Positions 1-9,500 of a DNA stretch of 64,000 nucleotides are shown here, one piece after another. The translations under genes and the position numbers were made by a program. Source of the stretch: Corynebacterium ciconiae DSM 44920 (GTDB taxonomy: Bacteria > Actinomycetota > Actinomycetes > Mycobacteriales > Mycobacteriaceae); assembly GCF_030440575.1 (NCBI RefSeq), contig NZ_CP047189.1:558001-622000 (forward strand), given 5' to 3'. The notes under the pieces are model-generated. The model was given only the letters and a program-made list of their open reading frames with translations, was not told where the DNA came from and ran no database searches. The first letter of the stretch is position 1. Each line of letters starts with the position of its first letter.

Positions 1-85
1 AGGCCTATTCCGTGGGATATATCACCAGCCACTGGCCCCGATCAGGGTGGAGGGGGCGTGCACCGTGAGGGGCTCTGAGCGGGGC

Positions 86-718
86 CTAGCCAGTATGGCG
101 CAGCCACGCCAAGACTGCCTTTACTCGGCGATTATCATCCTCGGGCTGAAACCCTAGTTTCATAAACACATTGGCCACGTGTTTGCTCACCGCCGAAGGG
201 CTTAAAAATAATGACGCTTCAATGTCTCGATTGCTGAGTCCGCGGGCCATGAGTGCTAGCACATCTTTTTCCCTAGGGGTTAGTGCGGTGATGCCGTCGC
301 GTTTGGCGCTGAGCAGGGTAGCGACCACTTCTTGGTCCACCACTGTGTTGCCAGCAGCCACGTCCTCGATTGTTTGAACAAATTCTTCGATCTCAGAGAC
401 CCGTTCTTTAAAGAGGTAGCCGAAGCTCCCAGCGCTCATGAGCTGGTCTAGATAGCTGGCGGCCACATACTGGCTCAGCACGATCACCGGCAGCTCGGGG
501 CGTGAGTGGCGCAGTTCGGCGGCCGCTTTGAGGCCATCATCGCCCATGGTCGGTGGCATGCGCACATCGGTAATCACTAGGTCATAATCTGCTCCGAGGC
601 CGTGCTCGCGGAGCGTGTCGGCATCTTCCACCGCGGTGACTTCGTGCCCGAGGGCCTGAAGAATCTGTGTTATCCCCGCGCGCAGCAGCGTGGAGTCCTC
701 CGCGAGAAGAATGTTCAT
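86..718 (-). CDS. NarL/LuxR-type response regulator
   Basis: Response regulator of 210 aa that should bind DNA when phosphorylated by the kinase encoded just upstream. The receiver domain spans roughly residues 1-120, with acidic pocket D8, phospho-acceptor D51 (ITDVRMPP) and the conserved Lys at 104. A LuxR-type helix-turn-helix occupies about 146-192 (LTPREKDVLALMARGLSNRD, then SPSAVSKHV). Its ATG overlaps the kinase stop codon (ATGA), so the pair is translationally coupled. The probable target is the divergent ABC transporter at 1935-3741, through the palindrome at 1861-1876. That target is inferred from context; the family call is secure. Confidence 0.93.
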   Translation of the reverse strand: MNILLAEDSTLLRAGITQILQALGHEVTAVEDADTLREHGLGADYDLVITDVRMPPTMGDDGLKAAAELRHSRPELPVIVLSQYVAASYLDQLMSAGSFGYLFKERVSEIEEFVQTIEDVAAGNTVVDQEVVATLLSAKRDGITALTPREKDVLALMARGLSNRDIEASLFLSPSAVSKHVANVFMKLGFQPEDDNRRVKAVLAWLRHTG

Positions 719-1824
719 GACAGGGGCTTTCTTGCTAAAGGTACGGTCAGTTCAAGTACTGCGCCGGTGGTGGCGCTGCGCAGCGTGAGGGCTCCATCGA
801 GCACCGCGGCGCGTTCGCGTAGCCCCACAATGCCGGTGCCGGTGCGCTCGCCGTCGGCGGTGGGGAGTGGGGTGTCTACTCCTTGGCCGTTGTCGTGCAC
901 TCTCACCTGCAGCCTAGAACCGGTGGTGAGGATAGAGATATCGGCGTGGGTGGCGTGGCCATGCCGAGTGGCATTCGTTAGCGCTTCACTAATGCAGTGG
1001 TAGGCCAGTAACGCTGTGGTCTCATCCAGCGGCGGTAGGGGTGCTGTGTCAGTGTGCAGTGTGGTGTCTATTCCCGCGTGGGCGATCAATTCCTCGACTG
1101 CCGCCACGAGACCGTTATCGTAGAGCACTTGAGGGGCAATGCCACGCACCGTGGCCCGCAGGGCAGCCAGCGCTTGGGCGGCGTTTTCCTGGGCTTTGAG
1201 AAGTGCCGGCTCGGGATCCTCGGAGAGGCGGGCGGCCGCGAGGTTGAGCTTGAGAGCAGTGAGATGCTGCTGCGGCCCATCATGAAGTTCCCTTTCGATG
1301 CGGCGTCGCTCGCCCGAAAAAGCGTCGGCAAGCAAAGCACGCGAGGTCTCTACATCTCGGGCGGAAGGGGCGAGAATGAGCTGAGAGATACGCACCGACA
1401 CCCACGTCATCGCCCACGCCAACGCCGCGAGCAGTATCAACGCTAGCGAGGCGACACCGAAGCAGATGGCCACATTCAACGCGCGGTTGGTGCTCTGCCA
1501 TGAATTGATCTCGAGGGTATCCGTAACAAAGGGCGCAACCAGTAAAAATCCTGTGGTCAGACCCAGAATGCTCCAGATGAAAAAACTCAGACACGAGATA
1601 AGCAACTGCAGCAGAAGATGAAGAATCTGCCGAATATCGAACCATCGCGATGCTTCTCGATGGCGGATAGGGCTGGCGAACAGCCTAGCCCCAAGGCGAC
1701 CATAAGCATCCACGGGACGGGCCAGAAGCGGCAGCCACGGTACAAGGACGACGCTGACTATCAGCGCTGGGATACACGCCACGGCAAGGAGGGCATTCCA
1801 CCCAATCGAGCGCAGAACTGACAT
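715..1824 (-). CDS. Sensor histidine kinase (HisKA_3 family)
   Basis: Membrane sensor kinase, about 369 aa from the ATG. Hydrophobic segments lie near residues 10-35, 70-105 and 115-145. The HisKA_3 phospho-acceptor motif ERELHDGPQQHL has its His at about 181, followed by an N-box (SEALTNATRHGHA) and a G-box (DNGQGVD, GTGIVGLRERA) of a HATPase_c domain. There is no large extracytoplasmic loop, as in intramembrane-sensing kinases that respond to cell-envelope stress. A TTG nine bases upstream could also start the gene, but the ATG at 1824 is preferred because a TAGGCT hexamer sits 8 nt before it, consistent with a leaderless transcript. The stimulus cannot be read from the sequence. Confidence 0.92.
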   Translation of the reverse strand: MSVLRSIGWNALLAVACIPALIVSVVLVPWLPLLARPVDAYGRLGARLFASPIRHREASRWFDIRQILHLLLQLLISCLSFFIWSILGLTTGFLLVAPFVTDTLEINSWQSTNRALNVAICFGVASLALILLAALAWAMTWVSVRISQLILAPSARDVETSRALLADAFSGERRRIERELHDGPQQHLTALKLNLAAARLSEDPEPALLKAQENAAQALAALRATVRGIAPQVLYDNGLVAAVEELIAHAGIDTTLHTDTAPLPPLDETTALLAYHCISEALTNATRHGHATHADISILTTGSRLQVRVHDNGQGVDTPLPTADGERTGTGIVGLRERAAVLDGALTLRSATTGAVLELTVPLARKPLS

Positions 1825-1832
1825 AACTATCA

Positions 1833-1838
1833 AGCCTA
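1833..1838 (-). promoter_or_regulatory. Putative -10 box for leaderless kinase transcript
   Basis: TAGGCT (reverse strand) matches the corynebacterial TAnnnT -10 pattern and ends 8 nt before the ATG at 1824. No clear -35 is seen. Confidence 0.4.
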
Positions 1839-1860
1839 AACGGGCACGCGGTCGAAGGCA

Positions 1861-1876
1861 GTGGAGCTAGCTCCAC
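1861..1876. promoter_or_regulatory. Perfect 16-bp palindrome, candidate response-regulator operator
   Basis: GTGGAGCTAGCTCCAC is a perfect inverted repeat without spacer. It lies in the 110-bp gap between the divergent kinase and ABC transporter genes, 58 bp before the transporter start. Position and symmetry suit a dimeric NarL/LuxR-type regulator such as the one encoded at 86-718. Binding has not been shown. Confidence 0.5.
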
Positions 1877-1934
1877 CATGGATTCGGCAGCCAACTCCAG
1901 CGCCGAGCGCGGGTGAGCGTGTTGTGATGACAGC

Positions 1935-2537
1935 ATGTTACAAGCACAGAACCTCACTAAGAAGTACGGTCCTCGTCTGGTGTTCAAGGATCTCAACCTT
2001 GAGATCGCCCCTGGGGAGTTTGTGGCCATCATGGGCCCTTCCGGCTGCGGAAAATCCACCTTACTCAATCTGCTCTCCGGTTTGGACAAACCCAGCTCAG
2101 GAACAGTCAATGCGCCGAGCCGCACGCAGCGGGCTTTCGTATTTCAGGACTATAACCTGCTGGAATCCCTGGACGCTCGGACTAATGCGTTGCTCACCGC
2201 CAAGTTCTCGGGGCGGCGCTGCAGCAAGGAGGCCGCAGATCAAGCATTTCGGGATCTCAAGCTAGATGGATGCCAGAAACAGTTGCCCGCCGAGTTATCC
2301 GGTGGACAACAGCAGCGCGTGGCCGTGGCACGAGCACTGCTCGCGCGGGCCCCCTTCATCTTCGCCGACGAACCCACCGGAGCCCTTGACGATGACACCG
2401 CCGACACCGTGCTGCACCATTTGCGTGCTGCGGCGCACGCGGGCGCCACCGTGGTGATGGTGACCCACTCGCACGCCGCAGCAGCAGCGGCCGACCGCGT
2501 GATCGACTTGGAGGCTGCTCATGATCGTGTGGCTTAA
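1935..2537 (+). CDS. ABC transporter ATP-binding protein (MacB/LolD type)
   Basis: ATPase of 200 aa, short for the family. It has Walker [10 protein letters not shown] (about 34-42), a Q-loop ([12 protein letters not shown]), signature LSGGQQQR, Walker [13 protein letters not shown] and the switch His in VTHSH. The sequence type is that of MacB/LolD/BceA-like ATPases that pair with FtsX-like permeases. The stop codon lies 17 bases inside the permease gene, so the two are translated together. With the adjacent two-component system it probably forms an inducible defence or envelope-stress export module. The substrate is unknown. Confidence 0.93.
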   Translation: MLQAQNLTKKYGPRLVFKDLNLEIAPGEFVAIMGPSGCGKSTLLNLLSGLDKPSSGTVNAPSRTQRAFVFQDYNLLESLDARTNALLTAKFSGRRCSKEAADQAFRDLKLDGCQKQLPAELSGGQQQRVAVARALLARAPFIFADEPTGALDDDTADTVLHHLRAAAHAGATVVMVTHSHAAAAAADRVIDLEAAHDRVA

Positions 2538-3741
2538 AGATGTATGGGCGAATCGCGTCTCGTGGCTTGCAGTGGTCCTCACCCTAGCGGTGTCTTCGGC
2601 GAGCTGCAGCCTGGCATTGGTGCTCATGGATTCTGGTACCGATGACGCCGTACCCCTAGGCGGAACAATCCTCGGGATGTCGCTGTGCTCCATCGTGCTC
2701 GTTGTGGCGGCGCAGATGCGTCTACTCATCGACGAGCACTGGGAGGTCTACCGCAGTTGGCGGCTTGTGGGCATGCCCGGCTGGCTCATCGTGGTGTTTG
2801 TGCTCGGCCAGGTTGCGGTCGTTGCGTTAGTGGCAAGCGCGGCTGGTCTGGTGCTGGTGCCGCCGCTGCTCGAACCAGCGCGAGAAGCGCTGCTCTCTGA
2901 TGGGATAGTTCTTGACCAGCTCACAGTGAGCGCGGCGACCGCGCTGCTTTCCGTCGGGGTCTGCGCTGGTGCCGCGGTGCTGGCTGTTCTTCTGCCGGTA
3001 CGGCGCATTTTTCGCCCCAAGGTGGTACGTACAGCGCGGTGGACAGCTCCCTTAGCCGTGCTGCTGCTGGCGGCGGTGGTTGCGCCTTCGCTGTTCGCAG
3101 AGATGAAGCCTGATGATCTTCTCGGCTGGTCGATGGGGCTTATTGCCGGCGTGGGTCTGCTGATTCCGTGGCTCATGCCCCTCGTGGATCAATGGACGCG
3201 AGTAATGGGAATTGCTGGGGCGAACGTGCGTCAGCGGCGCCGCTTCAGCGCTCCTCAGATCTTGCCGTGGGTACTCTTCGGCGGGTTGATCGTGGTTATT
3301 GGTTCCGGAATGCGGGCGATGATGGCAGATGGGGCCAACGCCCAGGTATCGAAGTGGCAGGTGTTTGTCGTGGTGCTTGGACCTGCAATCGTGCCCAGCG
3401 TCGTTGCTGCACTCTCTATTTCCCTGCTCATGCGGCACCGTATCGCGGCGGATGTGCGGGCGCTGCGGCTGGCTGGAGCGCCGTCGCGCGCGCCGCTGAG
3501 TATCCAGGTAGGGGAGGCGTGTGCACTCGCGGTCACCGCGGCAGCGATTGTTGCTGTTATGGCGGTGTACGTGGTCACGCAATTGAATAGGGCCCTCGGT
3601 TCAGAGAATCTTTTAACTGGGCTGTGGTGGCAAGCCTGGGTTCCCATGTTTGCCGTCATGGCGGTCATCATCGCGCTGGTCAAAGTCGTTGTGGCCGGCC
3701 GTGTCTTACACACAACGATGACCGAGGATGGCTACGCCTAG
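2521..3741 (+). CDS. ABC transporter permease (FtsX/MacB-like)
   Basis: Integral membrane protein of 406 aa with about eight to ten hydrophobic segments spread over the whole length, ending in a short charged tail. It has no recognisable large extracellular domain, unlike BceB. The coding start overlaps the ATPase gene by 17 nt, which identifies it as the partner permease. Assignment to the FtsX-like superfamily rests on context and on the two-half hydrophobic layout, since the usual sequence motifs are weak. It diverges from the kinase and regulator genes, suggesting control by them. Confidence 0.85.
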   Translation: MIVWLKDVWANRVSWLAVVLTLAVSSASCSLALVLMDSGTDDAVPLGGTILGMSLCSIVLVVAAQMRLLIDEHWEVYRSWRLVGMPGWLIVVFVLGQVAVVALVASAAGLVLVPPLLEPAREALLSDGIVLDQLTVSAATALLSVGVCAGAAVLAVLLPVRRIFRPKVVRTARWTAPLAVLLLAAVVAPSLFAEMKPDDLLGWSMGLIAGVGLLIPWLMPLVDQWTRVMGIAGANVRQRRRFSAPQILPWVLFGGLIVVIGSGMRAMMADGANAQVSKWQVFVVVLGPAIVPSVVAALSISLLMRHRIAADVRALRLAGAPSRAPLSIQVGEACALAVTAAAIVAVMAVYVVTQLNRALGSENLLTGLWWQAWVPMFAVMAVIIALVKVVVAGRVLHTTMTEDGYA

Positions 3742-3745
3742 GCGC

Positions 3746-3768
3746 TCGCTTATCGACGCCACCCTCCA
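3746..3768 (+). repeat. Copy 1 of an interspersed motif (core CGCTTATCGACG)
   Basis: Starts 5 nt after the permease stop. All 23 bases are identical to 49486-49508. The 12-base core also recurs at 51091-51102 and 5604-5615 on the opposite strand, with near copies at 63550-63564 and 18252-18265. Confidence 0.5.
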
Positions 3769-3804
3769 CCGCCCAGTCGGTCTGCTCGGTGTGGGGCGGG
3801 AGGG
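3762..3804. terminator. Weak stem-loop between convergent genes
   Basis: CCCTCC(AC)CGCCC can pair with GGGCGGGAGGG around a loop of about 19 nt, with a two-base bulge. There is no T-run. It lies between the convergent permease (ends 3741) and the gene ending at 3819, so a terminator role is possible but weakly supported. Confidence 0.3.
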
Positions 3805-3818
3805 GAAGGATACCCCGA

Positions 3819-4490
3819 CTAGGTGATGTCTAGTTTCTGCCATCCCTCGGTAGAACGATCCCCGCGCCTGATCCACTGCGAGAGCTCGTGGATAAGACTG
3901 TCCGCATCGGCTATATCCCGCCAATAGTGGTGCTGAGCGTCGCCCAGCCGCATTTCCAGCCGGTAATTGCCTACAGCAGTGTTGTAGAAGCACTGCATGT
4001 AGTGCTCCTCGAGGCTGTTGTCGGCGATGATGAGGAAGTCTCGCGGATCTTGGCCGATATTGAGTTCCGCCATCTCGCGTGCGTGATCGGTGATCTGGTG
4101 GATCCAGCGGGGGATGCCGCGCAGGCTTGCCCACGGCGCCTCGCACTCTGAGGTGACTGTCGTGAAGGTGGTGTCTTCGTCGCCGTAGGTCCACACAAGG
4201 TCGGCCTCGTCATTGATGGTGAGGGTGTAATACTCCGCCAGAATAGGACTGATGTACTGCAGCATCCGGCCAATGAGTTCGTCATAATCGCTGATGACAA
4301 TGCAGTTGTCTCCGGCGATGTCAGCGCCGAGGTGGACCGGTTCGAGCCGAGCGAGGAGTCGCTCATGTAGCTGCTGCGTCTGCGGAGACACCTGCTTGTC
4401 TGCACGGACGGCGCGACGAACCACGGATGTGACCTCGTCAGTGTTCACCGGGGTGTTGGGAACGTGAATGATGACGTGTTCGAGACTCAT
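3819..4490 (-). CDS. Hypothetical protein, 223 aa
   Basis: I do not recognise this protein. It is soluble, acidic, rich in His, Tyr and Trp, and has no signal peptide or membrane segment. The C-terminal part (about 150-215, around EEHYMQCFYNTAVGNYRLEM and HHYWRDIADADSL) looks like a compact alpha/beta domain. The gene follows the broken DUF1877-like gene by 32 nt on the same strand, so the two were probably co-transcribed. DUF1877 and similar small cytosolic proteins are often found with immunity-type genes, but nothing here proves such a role. It is a coding sequence rather than a shadow: it fills the gap between neighbours and has a good amino-acid composition. Confidence 0.75.
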   Translation of the reverse strand: MSLEHVIIHVPNTPVNTDEVTSVVRRAVRADKQVSPQTQQLHERLLARLEPVHLGADIAGDNCIVISDYDELIGRMLQYISPILAEYYTLTINDEADLVWTYGDEDTTFTTVTSECEAPWASLRGIPRWIHQITDHAREMAELNIGQDPRDFLIIADNSLEEHYMQCFYNTAVGNYRLEMRLGDAQHHYWRDIADADSLIHELSQWIRRGDRSTEGWQKLDIT

Positions 4491-4522
4491 AAAGCCGCAC
4501 GGACCTTTCTAGATCGAAGTCG

Positions 4523-4903
4523 TTAATTGAAGAGGACAGCTGTGGCATGACCACTGCGGGCGGCGGTGCTGTAAAACTCCACCAACCCGTCGAGATCATT
4601 CTGGAGGTTCTGATCGACGGTGGATTGAAAGAGAGCGTAAGCCATGGCCGCGGTGTCTGCGGGGGATGCCACAAGAACTGTCGGATCTGGGCACAGCAAG
4701 GTGTGCCCAGTTACTGCTTTTTGTGCTTGCGGTGTCGATAGCGCCTGTTCGAGTTCGATTGCTGATTTATCGATATCCGTGCGGGGGCCGGTGGTTTCTT
4801 CTTCCATTCATTCCATGAGCAAGTCGGCAGCCGTGTCCTCGTCCGTGGCGAGAAGCTGTTGGTACTGGCCACTGGTGATGGCCACGTAGCTGGGGATGAG
4901 CAT
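4523..4903 (-). pseudogene. DUF1877/YfbM-like gene interrupted by in-frame TGA
   Basis: Reading from an ATG at 4903 with a ribosome site (GAGGAA) 10 nt upstream gives 31 codons ending ADLLME, then TGA at 4808-4810, then an immediately adjacent ATG in the same frame and 94 more codons to 4523. The joined 126-residue product resembles DUF1877 (YfbM) proteins: N-terminal YVAITSGQYQQLL, the DIDK motif in the middle, and the C-terminal DLDGLVEFYSTAARSGHA helix. It is shorter than the E. coli family member (167 aa). The simplest reading is a nonsense mutation; alternatives are re-initiation at the abutting ATG (TGAATG), or a sequencing error. The family match is from memory of motifs, not a search. 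Confidence 0.6.
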
Positions 4904-5001
4904 GGTCAAGCTATTCCTCATTCATTGCCATCGACTCTATCGGTGATGGGCTGGCGCGATCAGGAGTTGCCGCCATCCTAGCGAGCTACACAACGCCGCG
5001 C

Positions 5002-5026
5002 CGATACCCGCAGTGCGGGTGTATCG
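5002..5026 (-). terminator. Hairpin downstream of pentapeptide gene
   Basis: CGATACCCGCA and TGCGGGTGTATCG pair around one base with a two-base bulge. It lies between the pentapeptide gene (stop 5107) and the DUF1877-like gene start (4903), both on the minus strand. There is no T-run, so intrinsic termination is uncertain. Confidence 0.3.
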
Positions 5027-5106
5027 ACGTTTCACAGATGCCGCTGCCTCACACCTTCACTGTGGCGCCGTCCGCCCACTGGGCACCCCGCCTGGGCTAA
5101 GTGGGT

Positions 5107-6333
5107 TTAAGCGGGGGAGAACACACCAGCTGCCGAGTACATCGCCCTATACGGTGACGGGTGGCCACTGGCGCTTGGAAGGAGCTCGGCGGCGAACCTG
5201 CTGCCGCGGGCGTGCCCCGATGAATGTTCAGCATCTTCTTCAATGAGCTGCAGAAGTAAGGAGGCAAACGCTTGGTCCATTCTTCCCGCTTTGCGCATAT
5301 GCTCCTCGCAGGCGTGAATGAGTTTCGGCTTCGCGGCCGGCCAGTCTGGAATGATCACCGAATGATAGTCATCCTTTAGCTGAGAGCGCTCCACGTTTAC
5401 TCCTAGGGCCTGAAAGTTTGCGAGCTCGCATCTACTGATATCTGCGCCAGAAAACTGCGTTTGCGATGCCCGTGCACTGATTGTTACGTCTGTTAGTTTT
5501 CCCTCGAGCGTGGATTCTTCGATGCGCAAATCGAGATGCGAGGAGTGCCCGCGCAGATCCATCCCCCGCACGGCAGAGCCGATGATTTCCCGCAGCAGGC
5601 GCCCGTCGATAAGCGTCGTAGCGAAGGAAAAATCGCAGTCAATGAATCTGGTGATGTTATTTTTCGGCGTGAGTATGGCGAAGTTTTCGCCGTGGCAGTG
5701 GTGGAAACTCACACCATCCAGATCGCAGTTAATGAATCGACTGTTATGAAAGCAGCAGTGTGAGAAAACGACGTTCTGGAAACGTCCCCGTAGAACAGAG
5801 GCGTCTGAGAAGTCGAGGCCTTCGATCGTTGTGTCGCTGAAAACGCACGGAGGGGATATAGCGCCAGGGGAATTTTGGATTGCCTGCTCCAATTCGGCCG
5901 GTGTGAGGCATGTGAGGGGATCGTTGTCTCTGCGTTCGGAGTCGAAGTCTTGGCCGGCGATGGCCCGAAAGAACTCATAATGCGCATCGTGGGTGATCAG
6001 GGACGTGAGCACATGGTTAAGGGCGCTGTCTGCGGGAAGCGAGGACGCAGAGGCGAGGATGCTTATCGTCGCTTGAAGTAGTTCCTCTCCTAAGAGGCTG
6101 CGGGGGGTGCGTTTCTCCTCGGTGAGTGGCTCGAGTAAGGCGATGACCGTGCGGACATTGGTCAGGCGCCCGTCTTCATCGCAGTCGAGGTGGCGAAGGG
6201 CGTTCTGGATTGCTTCTCCCCCGGGAGAGTGAGCTCCGTTTACTTCACTGAGCATGTGTGCCAACGCCTCGATTGGTGAGCGGGTGCGGGTGAGAAGCGA
6301 GGAATGCTGCTGTATGTCATCAGTGCGCGTCAT
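5107..6333 (-). CDS. Pentapeptide-repeat protein
   Basis: Protein of about 408 aa. Residues about 1-160 are a helical, soluble N-terminal domain. A right-handed beta-helix made of pentapeptides follows (about 165-320), with Phe or Leu at the central position every five residues: CVFSD TTIEG LDFSD, then RFINC DLDGV SFHHC. Further divergent coils run to about 345, followed by a helical tail. The function is unknown; pentapeptide proteins range from gyrase-protecting DNA mimics to scaffolds. The ATG at 6333 was chosen because upstream in-frame codons run into the fas promoter region and have an unlikely composition. The N-terminal domain argues against a simple Qnr/MfpA-type protein. Confidence 0.8.
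   Translation of the reverse strand: MTRTDDIQQHSSLLTRTRSPIEALAHMLSEVNGAHSPGGEAIQNALRHLDCDEDGRLTNVRTVIALLEPLTEEKRTPRSLLGEELLQATISILASASSLPADSALNHVLTSLITHDAHYEFFRAIAGQDFDSERRDNDPLTCLTPAELEQAIQNSPGAISPPCVFSDTTIEGLDFSDASVLRGRFQNVVFSHCCFHNSRFINCDLDGVSFHHCHGENFAILTPKNNITRFIDCDFSFATTLIDGRLLREIIGSAVRGMDLRGHSSHLDLRIEESTLEGKLTDVTISARASQTQFSGADISRCELANFQALGVNVERSQLKDDYHSVIIPDWPAAKPKLIHACEEHMRKAGRMDQAFASLLLQLIEEDAEHSSGHARGSRFAAELLPSASGHPSPYRAMYSAAGVFSPA
5604..5615 (-). repeat. Copy of the interspersed motif core (inside pentapeptide gene)
   Basis: Reverse-strand CGCTTATCGACG, identical to the 12-base core at 3747 and 49487. Here it encodes Leu-Ile-Asp within a coding region, so codon constraint may explain it. 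Confidence 0.35.
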
Positions 6334-6480
6334 GGTCAGCCCATTGTAGGTGTGTGTACGGGGGATGTTCGGCGAAGTGACGGCGGGGCAGTGCCGGCTG
6401 AAGGCAATGGCTAGCCGCGGGATGCACACCCAGTGCGGTAGGCGACGCGATGCGCCACGGGGCTAAGATGACGAATCCCT

Positions 6481-6492
6481 CATGATTTCATG
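6481..6492. promoter_or_regulatory. Inverted repeat upstream of fas, candidate FasR site
   Basis: CATGATTTCATG is a palindrome with two 5-bp arms and a 2-bp spacer, 100 bp before the fas start. A second imperfect inverted repeat (CCTGTTTG...CAAAAGG) lies at 6516-6534. FasR-type repressors act at fas promoters, so these are the obvious candidates, but I cannot match either to a verified operator. Confidence 0.35.
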
Positions 6493-6592
6493 GTAGGTTG
6501 TTTTCCCACGAGATACCTGTTTGATCACAAAAGGCAGTGTGTTTCGCGTAGAACCCTGTTCCTCCGAGTTTGAGAAGAGCCGACCACACAGC

Positions 6593-9500
6593 ATGATGAC
6601 TACCCACTCCACCCCCTCTCAACAGGACACATCCGCCACTGCAGGGCCGAATACTCTCAGCGATCGGCTGCAGAGCGAGCGTTTCGCCCTAAGTTACTCG
6701 GGCCAAGGGTTCGACTGGTTGCGCCCGCTTGCTCTTGCCGCCGAGGCTGGGGCAGAGGAGTCTCGCTTGCGCACACTGGTGGCCGAAGCCGAAGAGCGTC
6801 TGAGCGAACTCGCCGATGAACTCGCCGGGGTAGTGCCATTGGGTTTCGCCCCCTTCCGCTGGGCTGGGCTCGATGGCACTGCCGAAGGATCCGATCACGG
6901 CTACAGCACCAACGCGGCTGTGTCCGTTCCCGGTATCGTGCTCGCGCAGATCGCCACGCTCGACGCACTCAGTGCACAGGGCGTGCCCTGGCAAAAGGCA
7001 GAGCTATCGATTGGGCACTCCCAAGGACACATGGGCGTGGAATACGCTCAGGATCCCGATAGTGGCAGCGAGCTGTTGGTGATAGCACGCCTGATCGGTG
7101 CGGCCATAACGCGCGTCGCCCAGCGCAGCGGCGTGATGAGCGAAGGTGAGCGTCGTCCAATGCTCGCTATGAGCGGAGTTAAGCGCTGCATCGTGGAGGA
7201 AGAGCTGCGCGGCACGGACGCGGTGGTGGGATTGCACAACGCGCCTGACATGCAGGTAGTTGTGGGCACTCCCGCAGAGCTCGAGCGTGTATGCACGCGG
7301 CTGCTTCGCCGTGCGGAAAAGCAGCAGCAGGCAATCGAGAATAAAGAGCGCGGTGGTTCGGCGCTCAGCCCGTCCTTCAGCCCGATTGCTGTGACCGCCG
7401 GTTTTCATCATCCGGTGATGGACGAGGCCGTTGAGATGACCATGCGCTGGGCACGTCGACTCGGGTTGGACAATGGGCGTGCCGAGCGCTGCGCCCGTGC
7501 CGTGCTGGTAGATCCTGTGGACTGGCCGGCTGAGCTGCGCCGCGTGCGTGATGCGGGGGTGTCGTGGCTGCTCGAGATCGGCCCCGGGGAGGGAATGGCG
7601 AAGCTTAGTGCTGCGCAACTGAGCGGTACCGGCATCGCCGTGGTGCGTGCCGGTACCGCGGAGGGGCAGGGCCAGCTGAGCGATCCGCATGCCCAGCTGC
7701 CGCAGGCCGTCGACTACACGGCTTTCGCACCCCGTCTGAGCGCCGATGGGCGCCGGGTGGACACCGCGTTTACTCGCCTGACCGGCCGTTCTCCCATCGT
7801 GCTCGCCGGTATGACCCCCACGACGGTGGATCCCGAAATCGTTGCCGCCGCGGCTAATGCGGGGCACTGGGCCGAGCTCGCAGGTGGCGGGCAGGTAACC
7901 CCAGAGATCTTGGATGAGAATCTCACCCGCCTTGCCGAGCTACTGCAACCGGGTGTCAACGCCCAGTTCAACTCCATGTTCTTGGATCCCTATTTGTGGG
8001 GCATGCACATCGGCGGAAAGAAGCTGGTGCGCAAGGCGCGCGCTCAGGGCGCGCCGATCGATGGTGTGGTGATCACCGCCGGCATCCCAGAGCGGGACGA
8101 GGCAGTACGGCTGATGACGGAGCTGCGGGCGGAAGGAATCCCGTGGGTTGCCTTCAAGCCAGGTGCGGTGAAGCAGATCACCCAGGTGCTCGCGATTGCC
8201 CGCGAGGTGCCCGAGATGCCAGTGATCATGCACGTCGAAGGCGGCGTCGCAGGTGGCCACCACTCGTGGGAATCTCTCGATGATCTGCTGTTGCAGACCT
8301 ATGAGCAGATTCGCCGCCAGCCCAACACAGTGCTGCTGGTCGGTGGCGGTATCGGCACTCCGGAACGGGCTGCAGATTACATCACTGGGCGTTGGGCTGA
8401 GGCCTATGGCGTGGTGGCAATGCCGGTCGACGGTGTGTTGGTGGGTACCGCCGCTATGGCAGCGCGGGAGGCCTGCACCTCCCCGCAGGTGAAGCAGGCT
8501 TTGGTGGAGACGACCGGTCCGAATGATTGGGTTCCCGCCGGCGGTGCCAAGGGTGGGATGGCCTCTGGGCGCTCTCAGCTGGGTGCCGATATCCATGAGA
8601 TTGATAATTCCTTTGCCCGCGCGGGGCGTCTGCTCGACGAGGTCGCCGGCGATGCCGAAGCTGTGGATGCGCGGCGCGAGGAGATCATCACTGCCATCAA
8701 CGCCACCTGTAAGAAGTACTTCGGAGACCTCAAGCAGATGAGCTACCGCGCGTGGCTGGAGCGCTATCTCGAATTGTCGGGGCCGGATGGCCGCGAGTGG
8801 GTGGATAAAACGTGGTACTTACGTTTCTGCCACATGCTGCAGCGCGCCGAGGCGCGACTGAGCCCAGCCGACCACGGTGAGCACCCCTCGCAGCTGTCCC
8901 CGCTGGAGATCACGGACGATCCCGCGGCAGCCGTGGCAGAGGCGGGGGCGGTCTATGATCTTGATCGTCGCCTCCACCCAGCCGATGTGGAGTGGTTCAT
9001 CGCCGAACTGCGTACTCCCGGCAAGCCGGCCAACTTTGTGCCCGTGATCGATGAAAACGTTCGTCGCTGGTGGCGTTCTGATTCTCTGTGGCAGGCGCAC
9101 GATTCGCGCTACAGCGCGGACGAGGTGTGCATCATCCCCGGCCCCGTGGCCGTGGCAGGAATCACCACCGCCAACGAGCCTATTGCCGAGTTGCTCGGCC
9201 GCTTCGACGCCGCTGTTGTCGACGCTGCACGCGAACGCCACGCGGAGACCGAAGAGAGCCCATCGCGCTTGTCGACGCTACTCTCCAGCCCCACCACCTA
9301 TTGGGCAGGCCGCAATGTGCCGTCAATGCTGCACGCCCTTGCCCCCGCGTCCGAGTGGGAAATCCTCTCCGAGCACGAGGCGCGCGAACCGCGTACGGGA
9401 GCGCACCTGCGCGTGCTCGATGAGACCCGCGCGGAGCTCGCGGTTAGTCTCGCCGGCGAGCGCCGTTGCGAGGGCCTTGATCTGCATGTGGACTTCCAGC

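Noticed and set aside
86..3741. Haem-sensing ChrSA with exporter HrtBA
   Set aside because: Corynebacterial hrtBA has the permease gene first; here the ATPase is first and the permease is longer. Nothing ties this module to haem.
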